64,000 bases of DNA from positions 48,169-112,168 of the forward strand of contig JALOBY010000001.1 in NCBI GenBank assembly GCA_023228045.1, given 5' to 3'. Below the pieces are notes generated by a model. That model had not been told where the DNA came from, ran no database searches, and worked only from the letters and a program-made list of their open reading frames with translations. This document shows positions 53,964 to 63,989 of this stretch, one piece after another. The position numbers and the translations under genes were made by a program. Positions within the stretch are counted from its first letter, which is position 1; each line of letters opens with the position of its first letter. The DNA is from Endomicrobiales bacterium (GTDB lineage: Bacteria > Elusimicrobiota > Endomicrobiia > Endomicrobiales > JALOBY01).

Positions 53964-54170
53964 TTATTTTGCCCATCTATTCTCTTTTAACATTCTGCGG
54001 CGCATTTTGCGCTTTGCTTCTGCCTGCTTTTCTTTGCGCACAACGCTTGGAGCTTTATAAAACTCTCTTTTTTTAATCTCTTGCATTATGCCATTTCTTT
54101 CACATTCGCGCTTAAACCTTCTAATGGCTTCTTCAATTGATTCGCCTTCACGAACCCGTACATTAACCAT
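53964..54170 (-). CDS. rpsU: 30S ribosomal protein S21
   Basis: This 68-residue basic protein starts MVNVRVREGESIEEAIRRFK and shows REFYKAPSVVRKEKQAEAKR. It fits the family length. S21 takes part in initiation on the small subunit. rpsU-dnaG-rpoD is a classical macromolecule-synthesis order; here the NIF3 gene lies between. Confidence 0.97.
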   Translation of the reverse strand: MVNVRVREGESIEEAIRRFKRECERNGIMQEIKKREFYKAPSVVRKEKQAEAKRKMRRRMLKENRWAK

Positions 54171-54209
54171 CCTAGAAACACCACCTTTTTTTACAGTTTA
54201 TTTAAATTA

Positions 54210-54551
54210 TTATCCAGCAGGCCAAGAAAACTTTCTACCGCCAAGCAAATGAAAGTGAATATGCCACACACTCTGCCCTGCATTGCCGCCACAATTTGCA
54301 ACCAGGCGATAACCATCTTTTGCGATATTTTCTTGTTGTGCAATTTTTGACGCGGCAAAAACCACTTTTCCCATAATTTCCGAGTCGGACTCTTCAAGTT
54401 TGTCCAAACTCACAATATGTTTTTTAGGTACAATAACTACATGAACCGGAGCTTCCGGCTTTGTATCTCTAAACGCAAAAACAAAACCGTCTTCGTAAAC
54501 AATAGAAGACGGAATATGCCTTGCAATAATTTTGCAGAATAGGCAATCCAT
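54210..54551 (-). CDS. HIT-family (HinT-like) nucleotide hydrolase
   Basis: This 113-residue protein has CLFCKIIARHIPSSIVYED at the start and the His-triad motif QSVWHIHFHLLGGR near residues 93-106. HinT enzymes hydrolyse nucleoside phosphoramidates. I chose the ATG at 54551 because the family starts there; a frame to 54593 adds 14 foreign residues. It lies between mtaB and rpsU. Confidence 0.93.
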   Translation of the reverse strand: MDCLFCKIIARHIPSSIVYEDGFVFAFRDTKPEAPVHVVIVPKKHIVSLDKLEESDSEIMGKVVFAASKIAQQENIAKDGYRLVANCGGNAGQSVWHIHFHLLGGRKFSWPAG

Positions 54552-54637
54552 TTGAGCTTTTGTATTATAACAGAAGTTGGCTGTTAATAGCAAGTGGTAT
54601 TTTACAAAACAAGCAATAATTTAAGCTATTTCTGCTG

Positions 54638-55840
54638 TTAAACCGCTAAACAACTTGCAACCACAATACCGTTTTGCTCACCTATAAGCACATTAAATGG
54701 GCCTTTTCCTTGCACAACAGGGCCGATATTTAACGCTTTTATGTAATTAGTTGTTAAAAAGTAATTATCTTCTTCAAAAACAGCAGGCAATACTTTGCCA
54801 ACAAACCCTTGCCAGTACAACTCACTTAGTGTTTTTCCTACTTCCTTTAACTTCACATAGCGCTTTTTAGCAACTTCAACAGGAACACTATTAGAAAAAC
54901 TTGTAGCAGCTGTGCCTGGCCGCTTTGAATATGTAAAAACATGTAATCGTGAGAATGCGACATTGTTAACAACATTTAGCGTTTGCTCAAAATTTTCTTG
55001 CGTTTCACCTGGAAAACCAACAATTACATCGCTTGTTATACTAACATCTGACAATTGAGCTCTTATTTCAACAATTTTATTGATAAACTCTTTTGAATTA
55101 TAGCGCCTGTTCATTCTTTTTAAGATTGTATCTGAGCCCGATTGCAAAGGCAGATGAAAATGCTGGCAAAACCTATTAGTATTTTTTGCAATTATATTTA
55201 GCAACTGAGGGCTCACATCTGTTACCTCAAGAGACGAAAGACGCACTAAGAAATTGCCTGGAAGTTTTGATAAAGCATTTAAAAGTTTTTCAAGGCCTCC
55301 CGCGTACTTACCAAGGCGCACGCCTGATAACACAATTTCGGGATAGCCATTTTTTACCAAATCCGAAACCTCACTAAGCACACTTTCAATTGGTTTGCTT
55401 GTCAATTTTGAACGTACAAAAGGCACAATGCAGTAAGTGCAAAAGTTGTCGCATCCGTCTTGCACTTTAATAAATGCGCGGGTGTGGCCATCAAATGAAG
55501 TTATGTTTTTATTAAGCTCTTTTATTTGTGGAAAATATTCATCAAATAGTTTAACTTCTTTTGGGAAATTATGATTTTCTTTTGCTTTTTTCGCATAACA
55601 ACCGGCTAAATAAATTTCTATATTTGGGTTTTCTTTAAATGTTTTGTTAATTAAACGCAGACACTCATTGTCGGCCGCAATTGTTACAGTACAGGAACTT
55701 ATAACAAGAATATTTGCCTGATTAATATTTTGCACCAAATTATAGCCATCAGCTGTTAGAAATTCTCTTATCTGCTGAGCTTCGTACTGGCTTAGTTTGC
55801 AACCATAAGCACGAATAAATACTTTTTTATTATTTCCCAT
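54638..55840 (-). CDS. mtaB: tRNA (t6A37) methylthiotransferase MtaB-like
   Basis: This 400-residue radical-SAM enzyme would convert t6A37 of tRNA to ms2t6A. The N-terminal UPF0004 domain has the three cluster cysteines in AYGCKLSQYEAQQI, SSCTVT and LAGCYA. The radical-SAM motif is CDNFCTYC near residue 127. FHLPLQSGSDTILKRMNRRY is typical. The C-terminal TRAM-like region is short. QYEAQQI fits MtaB rather than MiaB. The ATG at 55840 overlaps the rsmE end; upstream TTG or GTG starts are less likely. Confidence 0.9.
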   Translation of the reverse strand: MGNNKKVFIRAYGCKLSQYEAQQIREFLTADGYNLVQNINQANILVISSCTVTIAADNECLRLINKTFKENPNIEIYLAGCYAKKAKENHNFPKEVKLFDEYFPQIKELNKNITSFDGHTRAFIKVQDGCDNFCTYCIVPFVRSKLTSKPIESVLSEVSDLVKNGYPEIVLSGVRLGKYAGGLEKLLNALSKLPGNFLVRLSSLEVTDVSPQLLNIIAKNTNRFCQHFHLPLQSGSDTILKRMNRRYNSKEFINKIVEIRAQLSDVSITSDVIVGFPGETQENFEQTLNVVNNVAFSRLHVFTYSKRPGTAATSFSNSVPVEVAKKRYVKLKEVGKTLSELYWQGFVGKVLPAVFEEDNYFLTTNYIKALNIGPVVQGKGPFNVLIGEQNGIVVASCLAV

Positions 55841-56570
55841 TATAGGCACCAAAGTGGTTTAATACTAAAGTTGAGGTGAGAAGTCCTGCAGTTTCCGAGC
55901 GAAGGATGTTTTTACCAAGTGTAACAGGAGTTATACCAAAGCTTTTTGCAATGTCAATTTCTTTGTGAGTAAATCCGCCTTCCGGCCCTATAAAAACATT
56001 TATACTAACCGGAGAGGAGTGTTCAATATTAGCAAGAACTAATTCTATACTATTACCCTCTTCGCTTTCCCATGGGATAATAGAAAAAACACCAGAGTTA
56101 ATATTTGAAATGGCTTTTACAAAATCAATAGGGTCGGAAACTTCAATACCGTTGGCTTGCTTTGATTGCTTCTCTGCGGAGAGTGCTATTCTTTTCCATC
56201 GTTCAATTTTCGCTGTGCCAATATCTTTTAAAATTGATCTTTCACAAATTAACGGGTAAATTGAGCTAACACCTAACTCAACTGCTTTTTCAACAAGCCA
56301 GTCAAATTTATCGCCTTTTAGCACTGCCTGATAAAGTTTTAAATTAACTTTTCTTGCAGGTGCATTTTCACAAGAGATAATTTTACAGGTAATTTTTTCT
56401 GCGGAGATCTCTTGAATTTTCCCACTATATACCTTGCCGCTTCCATCAAACACCTGTATTTTATCACCTATTTGTTTACGCAAAACTCTTGCAAGATGGC
56501 CTGCTTCTGAACCATCAACAGTAAAATTAGTTGCGGATATATTTTCTGGCTTTACGAAGTAAAATGGCAT
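55830..56570 (-). CDS. rsmE: 16S rRNA (uracil-1498-N3)-methyltransferase
   Basis: This 246-residue SPOUT enzyme methylates U1498. The N-terminal PUA-like part has HLARVLRKQIGDKIQVFDG. The C-terminal knot shows FIGPEGGFTHKEIDIAKSFG and LGKNILRSETAGLLTSTLVL, the SAM site. It follows dnaJ, a frequent neighbour in this operon type. Confidence 0.95.
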   Translation of the reverse strand: MPFYFVKPENISATNFTVDGSEAGHLARVLRKQIGDKIQVFDGSGKVYSGKIQEISAEKITCKIISCENAPARKVNLKLYQAVLKGDKFDWLVEKAVELGVSSIYPLICERSILKDIGTAKIERWKRIALSAEKQSKQANGIEVSDPIDFVKAISNINSGVFSIIPWESEEGNSIELVLANIEHSSPVSINVFIGPEGGFTHKEIDIAKSFGITPVTLGKNILRSETAGLLTSTLVLNHFGAYNGK

Positions 56571-56620
56571 ATTATTTGATTTAAAATGACAACTTATTAC
56601 TAAATTTAAGTGCGCTGCAA

Positions 56621-57754
56621 TTATCTTCCAAAAACTTTTTTAAATGGGTTTGTGCCTTGTGTCTCTTGGGTTTCACCAAATGAACGGGCAAGTTCATGTA
56701 ATGCATTTTTTTGCTTATCAGTTAATGTTTTTGGCACGCTAAGCATTATTTTTACAAGTAAATCTCCACGCCCCTTTCTGCCCAAATGAGGTACACCCTC
56801 TCCCCTTATGCGCATCGTTGTACCTGGCTGAGTGCTTGATGGAATTTTTATTTTAACACTGCCTTCAACTGTTTTTACATCTAATTCCGCGCCAAATACT
56901 GCCTGTGTGTAACTTATATTTAAGCTTGTTAATAAATCATCTTCATGCCTTTGAAAATTTGGATGCTGTTTTATGCGCACAACAACAAACAAATCACCTG
57001 CTGTGCCACCACCTTCAGGAAAATTACCAGCCCCAGTAACACGCAAAGACGTGCCATCATCAACACCTGTAGGAATGCGAACAGTTATTTTACTTGTTGA
57101 ACGCGTTGTACCTGCACCGCCGCAAGATGGGCATGGGTTTTCTATTATGCTACCAGAGCCCTTACATTTTGGACATGCCTGACTAAATGAGAAAAACCCT
57201 TGAGAATAACGTACCTGACCTGAGCCCTTGCACTGCGTACATGTTTTTGCAGAAGTACCCTGCCTTGCCCCAGAACCAGAACAAGTTGAACAAACCTCAC
57301 GACGAGGAATACTTATTGGTATCTCTCTGCCTTTTACAGCATCTTCAAGTGTTAATTCAAGTTCATACCTTAAATCTGCACCGCGCCTTGTACCACGAGA
57401 CCTTCTTTGTCCGCCGCCTCTATTGGCACCACCAAAGATGTCACCAAACATATCGCCAAATATATCACCCACAGAAGAAAAATCGCCATAGTCTCCAAAA
57501 CCCTGCCCTTGTGCCCCTTGCCCCTGATTGGCATTAAATGCATCTGGGCCAAACTGGTCATACTGTGCGCGTTTTTCCGAACTTGAAAGTACTTCATAGG
57601 CCTCGTTTATTTCTTTAAACTTATTTTCAGCAGATTTATCGCCAGGATTTTTATCGGGATGATATTTTATAGCAAGTTTACGATATGCCGCCTTTATTTC
57701 TTCAATTGAGGCGGCTTTTTGTACTCCAAGAATTTCGTAGTAGTCGTGTTTCAT
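56621..57754 (-). CDS. dnaJ: Chaperone DnaJ
   Basis: This 377-residue co-chaperone stimulates DnaK. The J domain (residues 1-70) has the HPD motif in [11 protein letters not shown] Gly/Phe-rich linker follows. Four zinc repeats are visible: [27 protein letters not shown] and [10 protein letters not shown] chose the ATG at 57754 ([10 protein letters not shown]), three codons inside a TTG-started frame. A stem-loop lies between dnaK and this gene. Confidence 0.97.
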   Translation of the reverse strand: MKHDYYEILGVQKAASIEEIKAAYRKLAIKYHPDKNPGDKSAENKFKEINEAYEVLSSSEKRAQYDQFGPDAFNANQGQGAQGQGFGDYGDFSSVGDIFGDMFGDIFGGANRGGGQRRSRGTRRGADLRYELELTLEDAVKGREIPISIPRREVCSTCSGSGARQGTSAKTCTQCKGSGQVRYSQGFFSFSQACPKCKGSGSIIENPCPSCGGAGTTRSTSKITVRIPTGVDDGTSLRVTGAGNFPEGGGTAGDLFVVVRIKQHPNFQRHEDDLLTSLNISYTQAVFGAELDVKTVEGSVKIKIPSSTQPGTTMRIRGEGVPHLGRKGRGDLLVKIMLSVPKTLTDKQKNALHELARSFGETQETQGTNPFKKVFGR

Positions 57755-57799
57755 TTTGATCAAATGCCTTTATTTTATTATTTGTGAGCTAACTATAAA

Positions 57800-57841
57800 C
57801 TGAAGGGCATTCCAATTAGAAACAACTGGAATACCCCTCAG
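57800..57841 (-). other. Stem-loop between dnaK and dnaJ
   Basis: About 15 pairs form between CTGAGGGGTATTCCA and TGGAATGCCCTTCAG, with a 12-base loop. No strong U-run follows. It begins six bases after the dnaK stop and may reduce dnaJ output or protect dnaK mRNA; both are inference. Confidence 0.6.
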
Positions 57842-57846
57842 GTTTT

Positions 57847-59721
57847 TTATTTTTTCTCTTCATCTACAACTTCTGCGTCAACAACTTTTTCATTTGATGT
57901 GTTTTGCCCTTGAGCTTGTTCCTGTGCGTTTTGATCCGCAGAACCCGCCTGAGCGCCCTGTTGAGATTGCTGTGCTTGTTTGTAAACTGCCTCAGCAAGT
58001 TTATGTGATGCAGCTGTTAAAGTATCTTTTGTTCTTTTGAGTAACTCAACATCGCTACCTTTTAGTGCTTCCTTTGCTTCGCTTAGAGCTCTTTCAATAT
58101 TTAATCTTTCATCAGATGAAATTTTATCGCCGTTTTCTTTTAAAGCTTTTTCTGTTGCGTAAACCAAATTGTCGGTTTCATTTTTCACCTCAACAACTTC
58201 TTTTTGCTTAACATCGTCAGCGGCAAATTGCTCGGCTTGCTTTACAAACTTTTCAACCTCATCTTTTGAAAGTTTATTTGGCGCAGAAATTTTAATTGAT
58301 TGTTCTTTTCCTGTGCCTTTATCTTTTGCCAATACATGTAATATACCGTTTGCATCAATATCAAAAGTAACCTCTATTTGTGGCACACCTCTTGGAGCTG
58401 GAGGAATACCATCAAGCATAAATTTGCCAAGGGAAACGTTGTCTTTTGCCATTGGGCGTTCACCCTGCAACACATGAACTTCTACCGATGGCTGATTGTC
58501 GGCCGCAGTGGAAAATACCTGAGAGCGCTTAACAGGCAAGGTTGTATTCCTTTCAATTATGGCTGTTCTTACACCACCAAGTGTTTCAAGGCCAAGTGTA
58601 AGTGGAGTAACATCTAATAGGAGAATATCTTTTACTTCGCCAGTTAGCACTGCTGCCTGTATAGCCGCACCGTGCGCCACGCACTCCATTGGGTCTATTC
58701 CTCTTTCTACTTTTTTGCCAACATAATCTTCAACAAATTTTTGAACAATTGGCATTCTGGTTGGTCCGCCGACAAGAATTATTTTTTCAATTGCAGAAAG
58801 TGCAAGTTTTGAATCACCAAGCGCCTGATCTACAGATGTTTTACACCTTTGCACAATCGGCCTTACTATGTTTTCAAGCGTTGCACGAGAGAACTTCATA
58901 GCTAAGTGTTTTGGCCCTGAAGCATCGGCAGTAATAAACGGCAGGTTTATATCAGTTTCAAGCACATTGGAAAGCTCAATTTTTGCTTTCTCTGCTGCTT
59001 CTTTAAAGCGCTGCATTGCCATTTTGTCTTTTCTTAAATCAATCCCATTTTCTTTTTTGAACTGCTCAGCAATATAGTCAATAAGTGCATTGTCCATATC
59101 GGTACCACCAAGCTGTGTATCACCTGAAGTTGAAAGCACTTCAAATGTGCCTTCAGCACCCATTTCCATAATTGTTACATCAAGGGTACCACCACCTAAG
59201 TCAAATACCAATATTTTCTGCTCTTTGCCGCCCTTATCAATGCCATAAGCAAGCGATGCCGCTGTTGGCTCATTAACAAGACGCACAACTTCAAGACCGG
59301 CAATGGAACCTGCATCTTTTGTCGCCTGTCGCTGATTGTCATTAAAGTAGGCAGGCACAGTTATAACAGCTTTTGTAACTGTTTCACCCAAAAACGCCTC
59401 GGCATCTCTTTTAATTTTTTGCAAAATAAATCCTGAAAGCTGTTGTGGTGTGTATTCTTTGCCGTGTATTGAGTACTTAAAATCGGTACCCATTTTTCTT
59501 TTAAACGCGGTAATTGTACCTTCTGGGTTTGTTACAGCCTGCCTTCTTGCCGGCTCGCCAATTAAAAGCTGGCCATCTTTTGTAAATGCTACATACGACG
59601 GGAATGCTTTACCGCCAAGAGTTGTTCCTTCAGCTGAAGGAACAATTGTCGCTTTACCACCTTCCATTACGGCGGCTGCCGAATTTGATGTACCTAAGTC
59701 AATACCAATAATTTTAGCCAT
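57847..59721 (-). CDS. dnaK: Chaperone DnaK (Hsp70)
   Basis: This 624-residue ATP-dependent chaperone opens [18 protein letters not shown]. It shows [34 protein letters not shown] and [16 protein letters not shown]. The substrate-binding domain starts near residue 385, with [14 protein letters not shown]. The disordered tail is Gln/Ala/Gly-rich and ends VVDEEKK. GGGAGAATTAA precedes the ATG, which overlaps the grpE stop. Confidence 0.98.
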   Translation of the reverse strand: MAKIIGIDLGTSNSAAAVMEGGKATIVPSAEGTTLGGKAFPSYVAFTKDGQLLIGEPARRQAVTNPEGTITAFKRKMGTDFKYSIHGKEYTPQQLSGFILQKIKRDAEAFLGETVTKAVITVPAYFNDNQRQATKDAGSIAGLEVVRLVNEPTAASLAYGIDKGGKEQKILVFDLGGGTLDVTIMEMGAEGTFEVLSTSGDTQLGGTDMDNALIDYIAEQFKKENGIDLRKDKMAMQRFKEAAEKAKIELSNVLETDINLPFITADASGPKHLAMKFSRATLENIVRPIVQRCKTSVDQALGDSKLALSAIEKIILVGGPTRMPIVQKFVEDYVGKKVERGIDPMECVAHGAAIQAAVLTGEVKDILLLDVTPLTLGLETLGGVRTAIIERNTTLPVKRSQVFSTAADNQPSVEVHVLQGERPMAKDNVSLGKFMLDGIPPAPRGVPQIEVTFDIDANGILHVLAKDKGTGKEQSIKISAPNKLSKDEVEKFVKQAEQFAADDVKQKEVVEVKNETDNLVYATEKALKENGDKISSDERLNIERALSEAKEALKGSDVELLKRTKDTLTAASHKLAEAVYKQAQQSQQGAQAGSADQNAQEQAQGQNTSNEKVVDAEVVDEEKK

Positions 59722-60331
59722 TTAATTCTCCCCCTTCTATTTTTTTATTATTTTTAGCAACTTTAACTCTTGCGTGTTTAATTACTTTTTCGCCAATTTT
59801 GTAACCATCTTGCAAAACCTCAATAATACTCCCATCTTTTGCTTTATTATCTTCAATTTGTTCAACAGCATCATGCAAATTTAAATCAAACTGCCTGCCT
59901 AATGCATCAATTATTCTTACGCCCTCTGCTTTTAGCATTCTTTGAAACTCGCTATGTATAAGTTTTAATCCTGTTTTTATACTTTCTAAATCACTAGCTC
60001 CATCAACACTTTTACAAGCCTGCTCAATTACAAATAACAGGTCGAGTTGTTTAAGAAGAATATCTTCTTTGCCCCAGGCAATAAGTGCATGCTTTTCTTT
60101 TTCATTTCTTTTCCTAAAATTTTCAAACTCTGCCTTTAAGCGCAATAACTGATCACTTAGTTCGTTATTTTTTTTCTTTTCTTCACCTAATGCCTGGCTC
60201 AATATTTCCAACTCACCCACTTTTTCTTCTCTGGCGGTATTTAAAACCTCTTTTTGATTATCTATACAGGGACTATTATCGTCAGAATTATCGTTACAAT
60301 CACAAGTTGAATTATCTTTTTGTTTTTCCAA
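59714..60331 (-). CDS. grpE: Nucleotide exchange factor GrpE
   Basis: This 205-residue exchange factor for DnaK has an acidic, Asn/Asp-rich N-terminus, then a coiled coil (about 35-90) with [20 protein letters not shown]. The C-terminal beta domain ends with [21 protein letters not shown]. It starts with TTG, preceded by GGAG, one base after the hrcA stop. Confidence 0.95.
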   Translation of the reverse strand: MEKQKDNSTCDCNDNSDDNSPCIDNQKEVLNTAREEKVGELEILSQALGEEKKKNNELSDQLLRLKAEFENFRKRNEKEKHALIAWGKEDILLKQLDLLFVIEQACKSVDGASDLESIKTGLKLIHSEFQRMLKAEGVRIIDALGRQFDLNLHDAVEQIEDNKAKDGSIIEVLQDGYKIGEKVIKHARVKVAKNNKKIEGGELNG

Positions 60332-60332
60332 T

Positions 60333-61373
60333 TTACTCTCCCATCTTACCTAGCATTTTATTTACAATCTCTGTTACCGTGCCAACTATAGACATCATCT
60401 TAGCGTATTCCATTCTTTTTGGACCAACTATACCTAAAACACCAAGTGGTTTTTCTCCATCTTTATAAACAGCGCTTATCACACTAAAGTTTGCCAACTC
60501 CTTGCACTCAGTTTCTGCACCAATGAGCACATTTACACCATCTTTAAGAAAATCTTTCCCAACCGCTTGCGATAAAATTTTCTTTTCATCACCTATTTTT
60601 AACAAACATCGCATTGGCTCATAATCTCTAAACTCTGGAAGAGATAAAATATTTAAAGCACCATCAATATATAATTCCTCATCAAGATCAAAGATGTCCT
60701 TTCCTATGTTTTTTGCAAGCATTAAAACTTCTTTATGTTCCTGCTCGGCCTCTGCTATTTTATATGCAATATTCTTTTTTGCTTCGGCCATACTCATGCC
60801 GCACATTTTCTTATTAAGTAGTTTATTTACATATGCAATCTTTTCACGGTTAACAATCGAGTTAACAATGTGGTGCTTAACAATACCTGTGTCAGTTACC
60901 ATTATAGCAAGCAATTGTGAATCTGAAATAGGTATTAACTCTATATGCTTTAAACAGTTAACTTCATTTTTTGGCGCAAGTACAAAACCATAATACTTAG
61001 AAAGCCCTGAAAGCACATGAGATGTTTGCATAAGCACATCTTGTAACTCTTTAACCTTGCCGTGGTACCCTTTTGTTATTCGTTCTTTTTCAGAAATTAC
61101 AAGTTTTTGGAGCTCAAAGAGCGAGTCAACATACAATCGATAACCTTTATCTGTTGGAATACGCCCTGCGGAAGTATGCGGGTGGCTAAGATAACCTGCA
61201 TTTTCAAGGTCAGCCATTATATTTCTTATTGTTGCAGGTGAGAGGTCAAAACCATGTTCTTCTATAAGTACTTTTGAACCGACAGGTTTTGCAGTTTTAA
61301 TATACTGGTGAATTACGGCTTGCAAGACCTTTCTTTTTCTATCCTCTAAAGTTTTTGGAGCTATTTGACGCAT
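60333..61373 (-). CDS. hrcA: Heat-inducible transcription repressor HrcA
   Basis: The protein has 346 residues. The N-terminal winged helix shows VLQAVIHQYIKTAKPVGSKV and LSPATIRNIMADLENAGYL with SHPHTSAGRIPTDKGYRLYV. The C-terminal GAF-like domain contains VLIGAE and GVLGIVGPKRMEYAKMMSIV. It represses its own operon by binding CIRCE; one such site lies right before its ATG. Confidence 0.97.
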   Translation of the reverse strand: MRQIAPKTLEDRKRKVLQAVIHQYIKTAKPVGSKVLIEEHGFDLSPATIRNIMADLENAGYLSHPHTSAGRIPTDKGYRLYVDSLFELQKLVISEKERITKGYHGKVKELQDVLMQTSHVLSGLSKYYGFVLAPKNEVNCLKHIELIPISDSQLLAIMVTDTGIVKHHIVNSIVNREKIAYVNKLLNKKMCGMSMAEAKKNIAYKIAEAEQEHKEVLMLAKNIGKDIFDLDEELYIDGALNILSLPEFRDYEPMRCLLKIGDEKKILSQAVGKDFLKDGVNVLIGAETECKELANFSVISAVYKDGEKPLGVLGIVGPKRMEYAKMMSIVGTVTEIVNKMLGKMGE

Positions 61374-61380
61374 AACTGAT

Positions 61381-61407
61381 TTAGCACTCCCTTGTTTGAA
61401 GTGCCAA
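61381..61407. promoter_or_regulatory. CIRCE operator of the hrcA operon
   Basis: TTAGCACTC, nine spacer bases and AAGTGCCAA match the CIRCE consensus (TTAGCACTC-N9-GAGTGCTAA) at 16 of 18 positions. It lies between the -10 box and the hrcA start and covers the likely ribosome-binding site GGGAG. Confidence 0.92.
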
Positions 61408-61408
61408 T

Positions 61409-61437
61409 ATTATAACACTGACCATTATTTTTGTCAA
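61409..61437 (-). promoter_or_regulatory. Consensus sigma-70 promoter of the hrcA-grpE-dnaK-dnaJ operon
   Basis: TTGACA and TATAAT, both perfect, are separated by 17 bases on the minus strand, directly upstream of CIRCE. Heat control here is therefore by HrcA on a vegetative promoter. Confidence 0.9.
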
Positions 61438-61444
61438 GTGGGTA

Positions 61445-63769
61445 TTATTTCGACTCAGAAATTAAACGTTCTACGGTTTTGGAGAGCTTTTCCCAGCGGT
61501 CTTGTTTATAGAAGTTCTTTGCAAGGAAAAAATTAGGCGGGGCTTGATGAGGCTTCAGCGCTTCTTCTTTGGACATTATTTCATAAACATAAACATAGTT
61601 AAATGGGTTTGCAGAATATTGCGCCCAGTATTGTGGCACATCGTTTTTAATTGAAAATACTCCTTGTTGCAAGTTTTCAAAATCAGGGCAAAACATAGCC
61701 ACTTCACGCACATATTTATTCCAAAACTTTGAGAACATTTCAAGTTCAGCTGGTTCAAAATTAGCCAAGTCAAAAGATGTAAGCCGCACCGACTCCGGCA
61801 CACTTAATAAAATATAATTTATATTTATATTTTTATTTTTAAGTTTTGCGTAATAATCATCCTCATTTTTACTTTCGCTAAGCCAACTTATTAATGGGTA
61901 ATTCCTTTGAAGGTCACTCATAATTACCCTGCGTTCTATATAAAATATTCTTTGCTCACCCATGATTGCGACAGTAGAATCTTTTGGAGTATGCTGGTTT
62001 ATCCATTGCGCCATTGCGTAATATGGTGTTGGGTAACTTGGCCGCATTTTATTTAAATAATCGGCCTTCGTTTGATAGCCCAGAGATACCGCAAGACAGT
62101 TGTTTGAAAATTTTTGAATGTTCATAACAAGGAAAAGATTTTTAAACATCAACAACACAAGAAGTGTAAAAAGCAATACTTTGACATATTTATTTTTAGA
62201 TATTAAAGCAACATAAGCTCCGCACAATAAACAAATAACAGGAACTGCCGTCATAAAATACCTAAAATACATATTTGTTGTTACACCCCAAACAAGCCAG
62301 TAAAATGCAATATATATAAAAATCTTGTATGTATGCTTGAAATTGCTTTTTATAAATAATGCCAGTGGTAAAAGCAACAGCAAAAGCGGACCAGGATATG
62401 CCTCTTCAAATTTCCCCATAGTTATTGCCCAAGGACCAGTAAAAACATTTAAAAATGATTTTAGTATTTTTTTAGGGCCAAAAAGATCTATCCCAATCGT
62501 TACAGAATCAATTGCCCTAGATGGCGATGAAGCTGGCCCTCCTAAATATTTTGTTAACCATGGGTGTATTGGGTTACCTGTATGAACATAACTGTATAAC
62601 ATCCATGGCATATAAACAGCAAAGAACACTCCCCAAAAAATGCCTAAAGATTTTACTAAATTAACTAAACCCCTTTTTTCAAATATAGCATCTGCCACAA
62701 GCACAAGCATTGCAGCTGCTGCTGCAAAAAGTGAGGTATGCTTCATACCAAACGCAATACCATAGTTAATTGCACATAAAATAAGCCATTTGCGATTTTG
62801 TGGATCTTTTAAAAAGCTAAAAAGAGCAAAAAAACCAAGTGTTTCAAAAAAAGCAATGGGCATTTCCATGCCAGAACGAAATGAAATAATACCTGTGTAT
62901 GGAATTGTTAGAAATATCGCCGCACCTACAAAACCAGCACTTTTTGTAAAAAACTTTTTACCAGCAACATAAATAACCATGGCTGTTAATATTGAAAATA
63001 AATAATGCAAAACCTTACATGAGCGTTCGTCTCCAAACATTAAACCAAATGAATACAAAATATTTACATTTCCAGGAAAGAAACAGGATGTAACTATAGT
63101 TTCATCGGGCATTATTTTGTGATTTTGCAACCAGAAATTTGGTTTACCTATATGCACAATTAATGAATCGTAAAATGTTTCTGGAGCAAAAGAACCAATA
63201 AGCACAACCACGGCAAAAGCGAGTATTGGCAACAAAAGTATTTTTTCAAAACCAAGGGCAGGTGAGGTTTGGAATGCTTCTTTATTTTTAGATAATAAAA
63301 TATCAAGCAAACCAAAAACATTAAACAACAAAATCATTGGGATAAATATCCAAGAATAGAAAAAGCCGCAGACACCAAAAAAATAAGCTACAAAGAAAAT
63401 AGCCCCAAGACCAAGAGATATAGAAAATATAATTCTTTCTGAAAGCGAAGTGACAGCAATTTTAAAAACACTAAATATATGTTTTCCAATAGCATATGCC
63501 GCAAAAACAATAAAAATAGCCGATAGAAGATTCCACGCATTTTGCAATAGTACAATTATATTTTCTGGGCCAAATGGCTGGGTGAACTTTGAAAGGTCAA
63601 AATAGTAATTAACAACAGATGCAGGTATATTTGCAGTTTTAAAATAAGCACTTAAGAGAAACCATGCCCATACAACTAATGCCGTTATAATAATTAAAAC
63701 TGGCACTCTGAAATTTTTGTTTTCAGCTATAGTTGGTTTTTGAATTATTGTTTTATTTTTCTTACCCAT
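61445..63769 (-). CDS. Polytopic membrane glycosyltransferase, GT39/ArnT-like
   Basis: The protein has 774 residues with about 11 or more membrane helices from residue 24 to about 550 and a soluble C-terminal domain of about 200 residues. Features of the dolichyl/undecaprenyl-phosphate-mannose-type (PMT) superfamily are an acidic residue in the first large loop (ETFYDSLIVHIGKPNFWL) and the multi-helix core. The sugar and acceptor are unknown. No lipid A or glycosylation genes lie next to it. AAAGGATAATAA precedes the ATG. Its stop is 8 bases from the hrcA -35 box. Confidence 0.7.
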   Translation of the reverse strand: MGKKNKTIIQKPTIAENKNFRVPVLIIITALVVWAWFLLSAYFKTANIPASVVNYYFDLSKFTQPFGPENIIVLLQNAWNLLSAIFIVFAAYAIGKHIFSVFKIAVTSLSERIIFSISLGLGAIFFVAYFFGVCGFFYSWIFIPMILLFNVFGLLDILLSKNKEAFQTSPALGFEKILLLPILAFAVVVLIGSFAPETFYDSLIVHIGKPNFWLQNHKIMPDETIVTSCFFPGNVNILYSFGLMFGDERSCKVLHYLFSILTAMVIYVAGKKFFTKSAGFVGAAIFLTIPYTGIISFRSGMEMPIAFFETLGFFALFSFLKDPQNRKWLILCAINYGIAFGMKHTSLFAAAAAMLVLVADAIFEKRGLVNLVKSLGIFWGVFFAVYMPWMLYSYVHTGNPIHPWLTKYLGGPASSPSRAIDSVTIGIDLFGPKKILKSFLNVFTGPWAITMGKFEEAYPGPLLLLLLPLALFIKSNFKHTYKIFIYIAFYWLVWGVTTNMYFRYFMTAVPVICLLCGAYVALISKNKYVKVLLFTLLVLLMFKNLFLVMNIQKFSNNCLAVSLGYQTKADYLNKMRPSYPTPYYAMAQWINQHTPKDSTVAIMGEQRIFYIERRVIMSDLQRNYPLISWLSESKNEDDYYAKLKNKNININYILLSVPESVRLTSFDLANFEPAELEMFSKFWNKYVREVAMFCPDFENLQQGVFSIKNDVPQYWAQYSANPFNYVYVYEIMSKEEALKPHQAPPNFFLAKNFYKQDRWEKLSKTVERLISESK

Positions 63770-63960
63770 TTATTATCCTTTGAGCACATTCTTGTAGACC
63801 ACAAGGATGCACCCAAATATGTTATTTACTTTTGGCCAATTTAAGACCCTTTCACTTGTTCTAATGTCCGCAAAATGGGCATAATACTCAAAAAGTGTTG
63901 CTAAAAACAAGGGATAAAGTCTTAAATATAGACGACAAGTAAAAACATTTGATACTCTTT

Positions 63961-63978
63961 TATTGAAACGGTTCAATA
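63961..63978. repeat. Inverted repeat TATTGAA-ACGG-TTCAATA
   Basis: A perfect 7-bp inverted repeat with a four-base centre lies right before the plus-strand AAAGGAG at the edge of the window. It may be an operator or an RNA hairpin controlling the gene that follows. Confidence 0.45.
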
Positions 63979-63989
63979 AAGGAGCATGA

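Noticed and set aside
63773..63976. 67-codon minus-strand frame before the glycosyltransferase
   Set aside because: No ribosome-binding site, no recognisable domain, and it fills the likely divergent promoter region.
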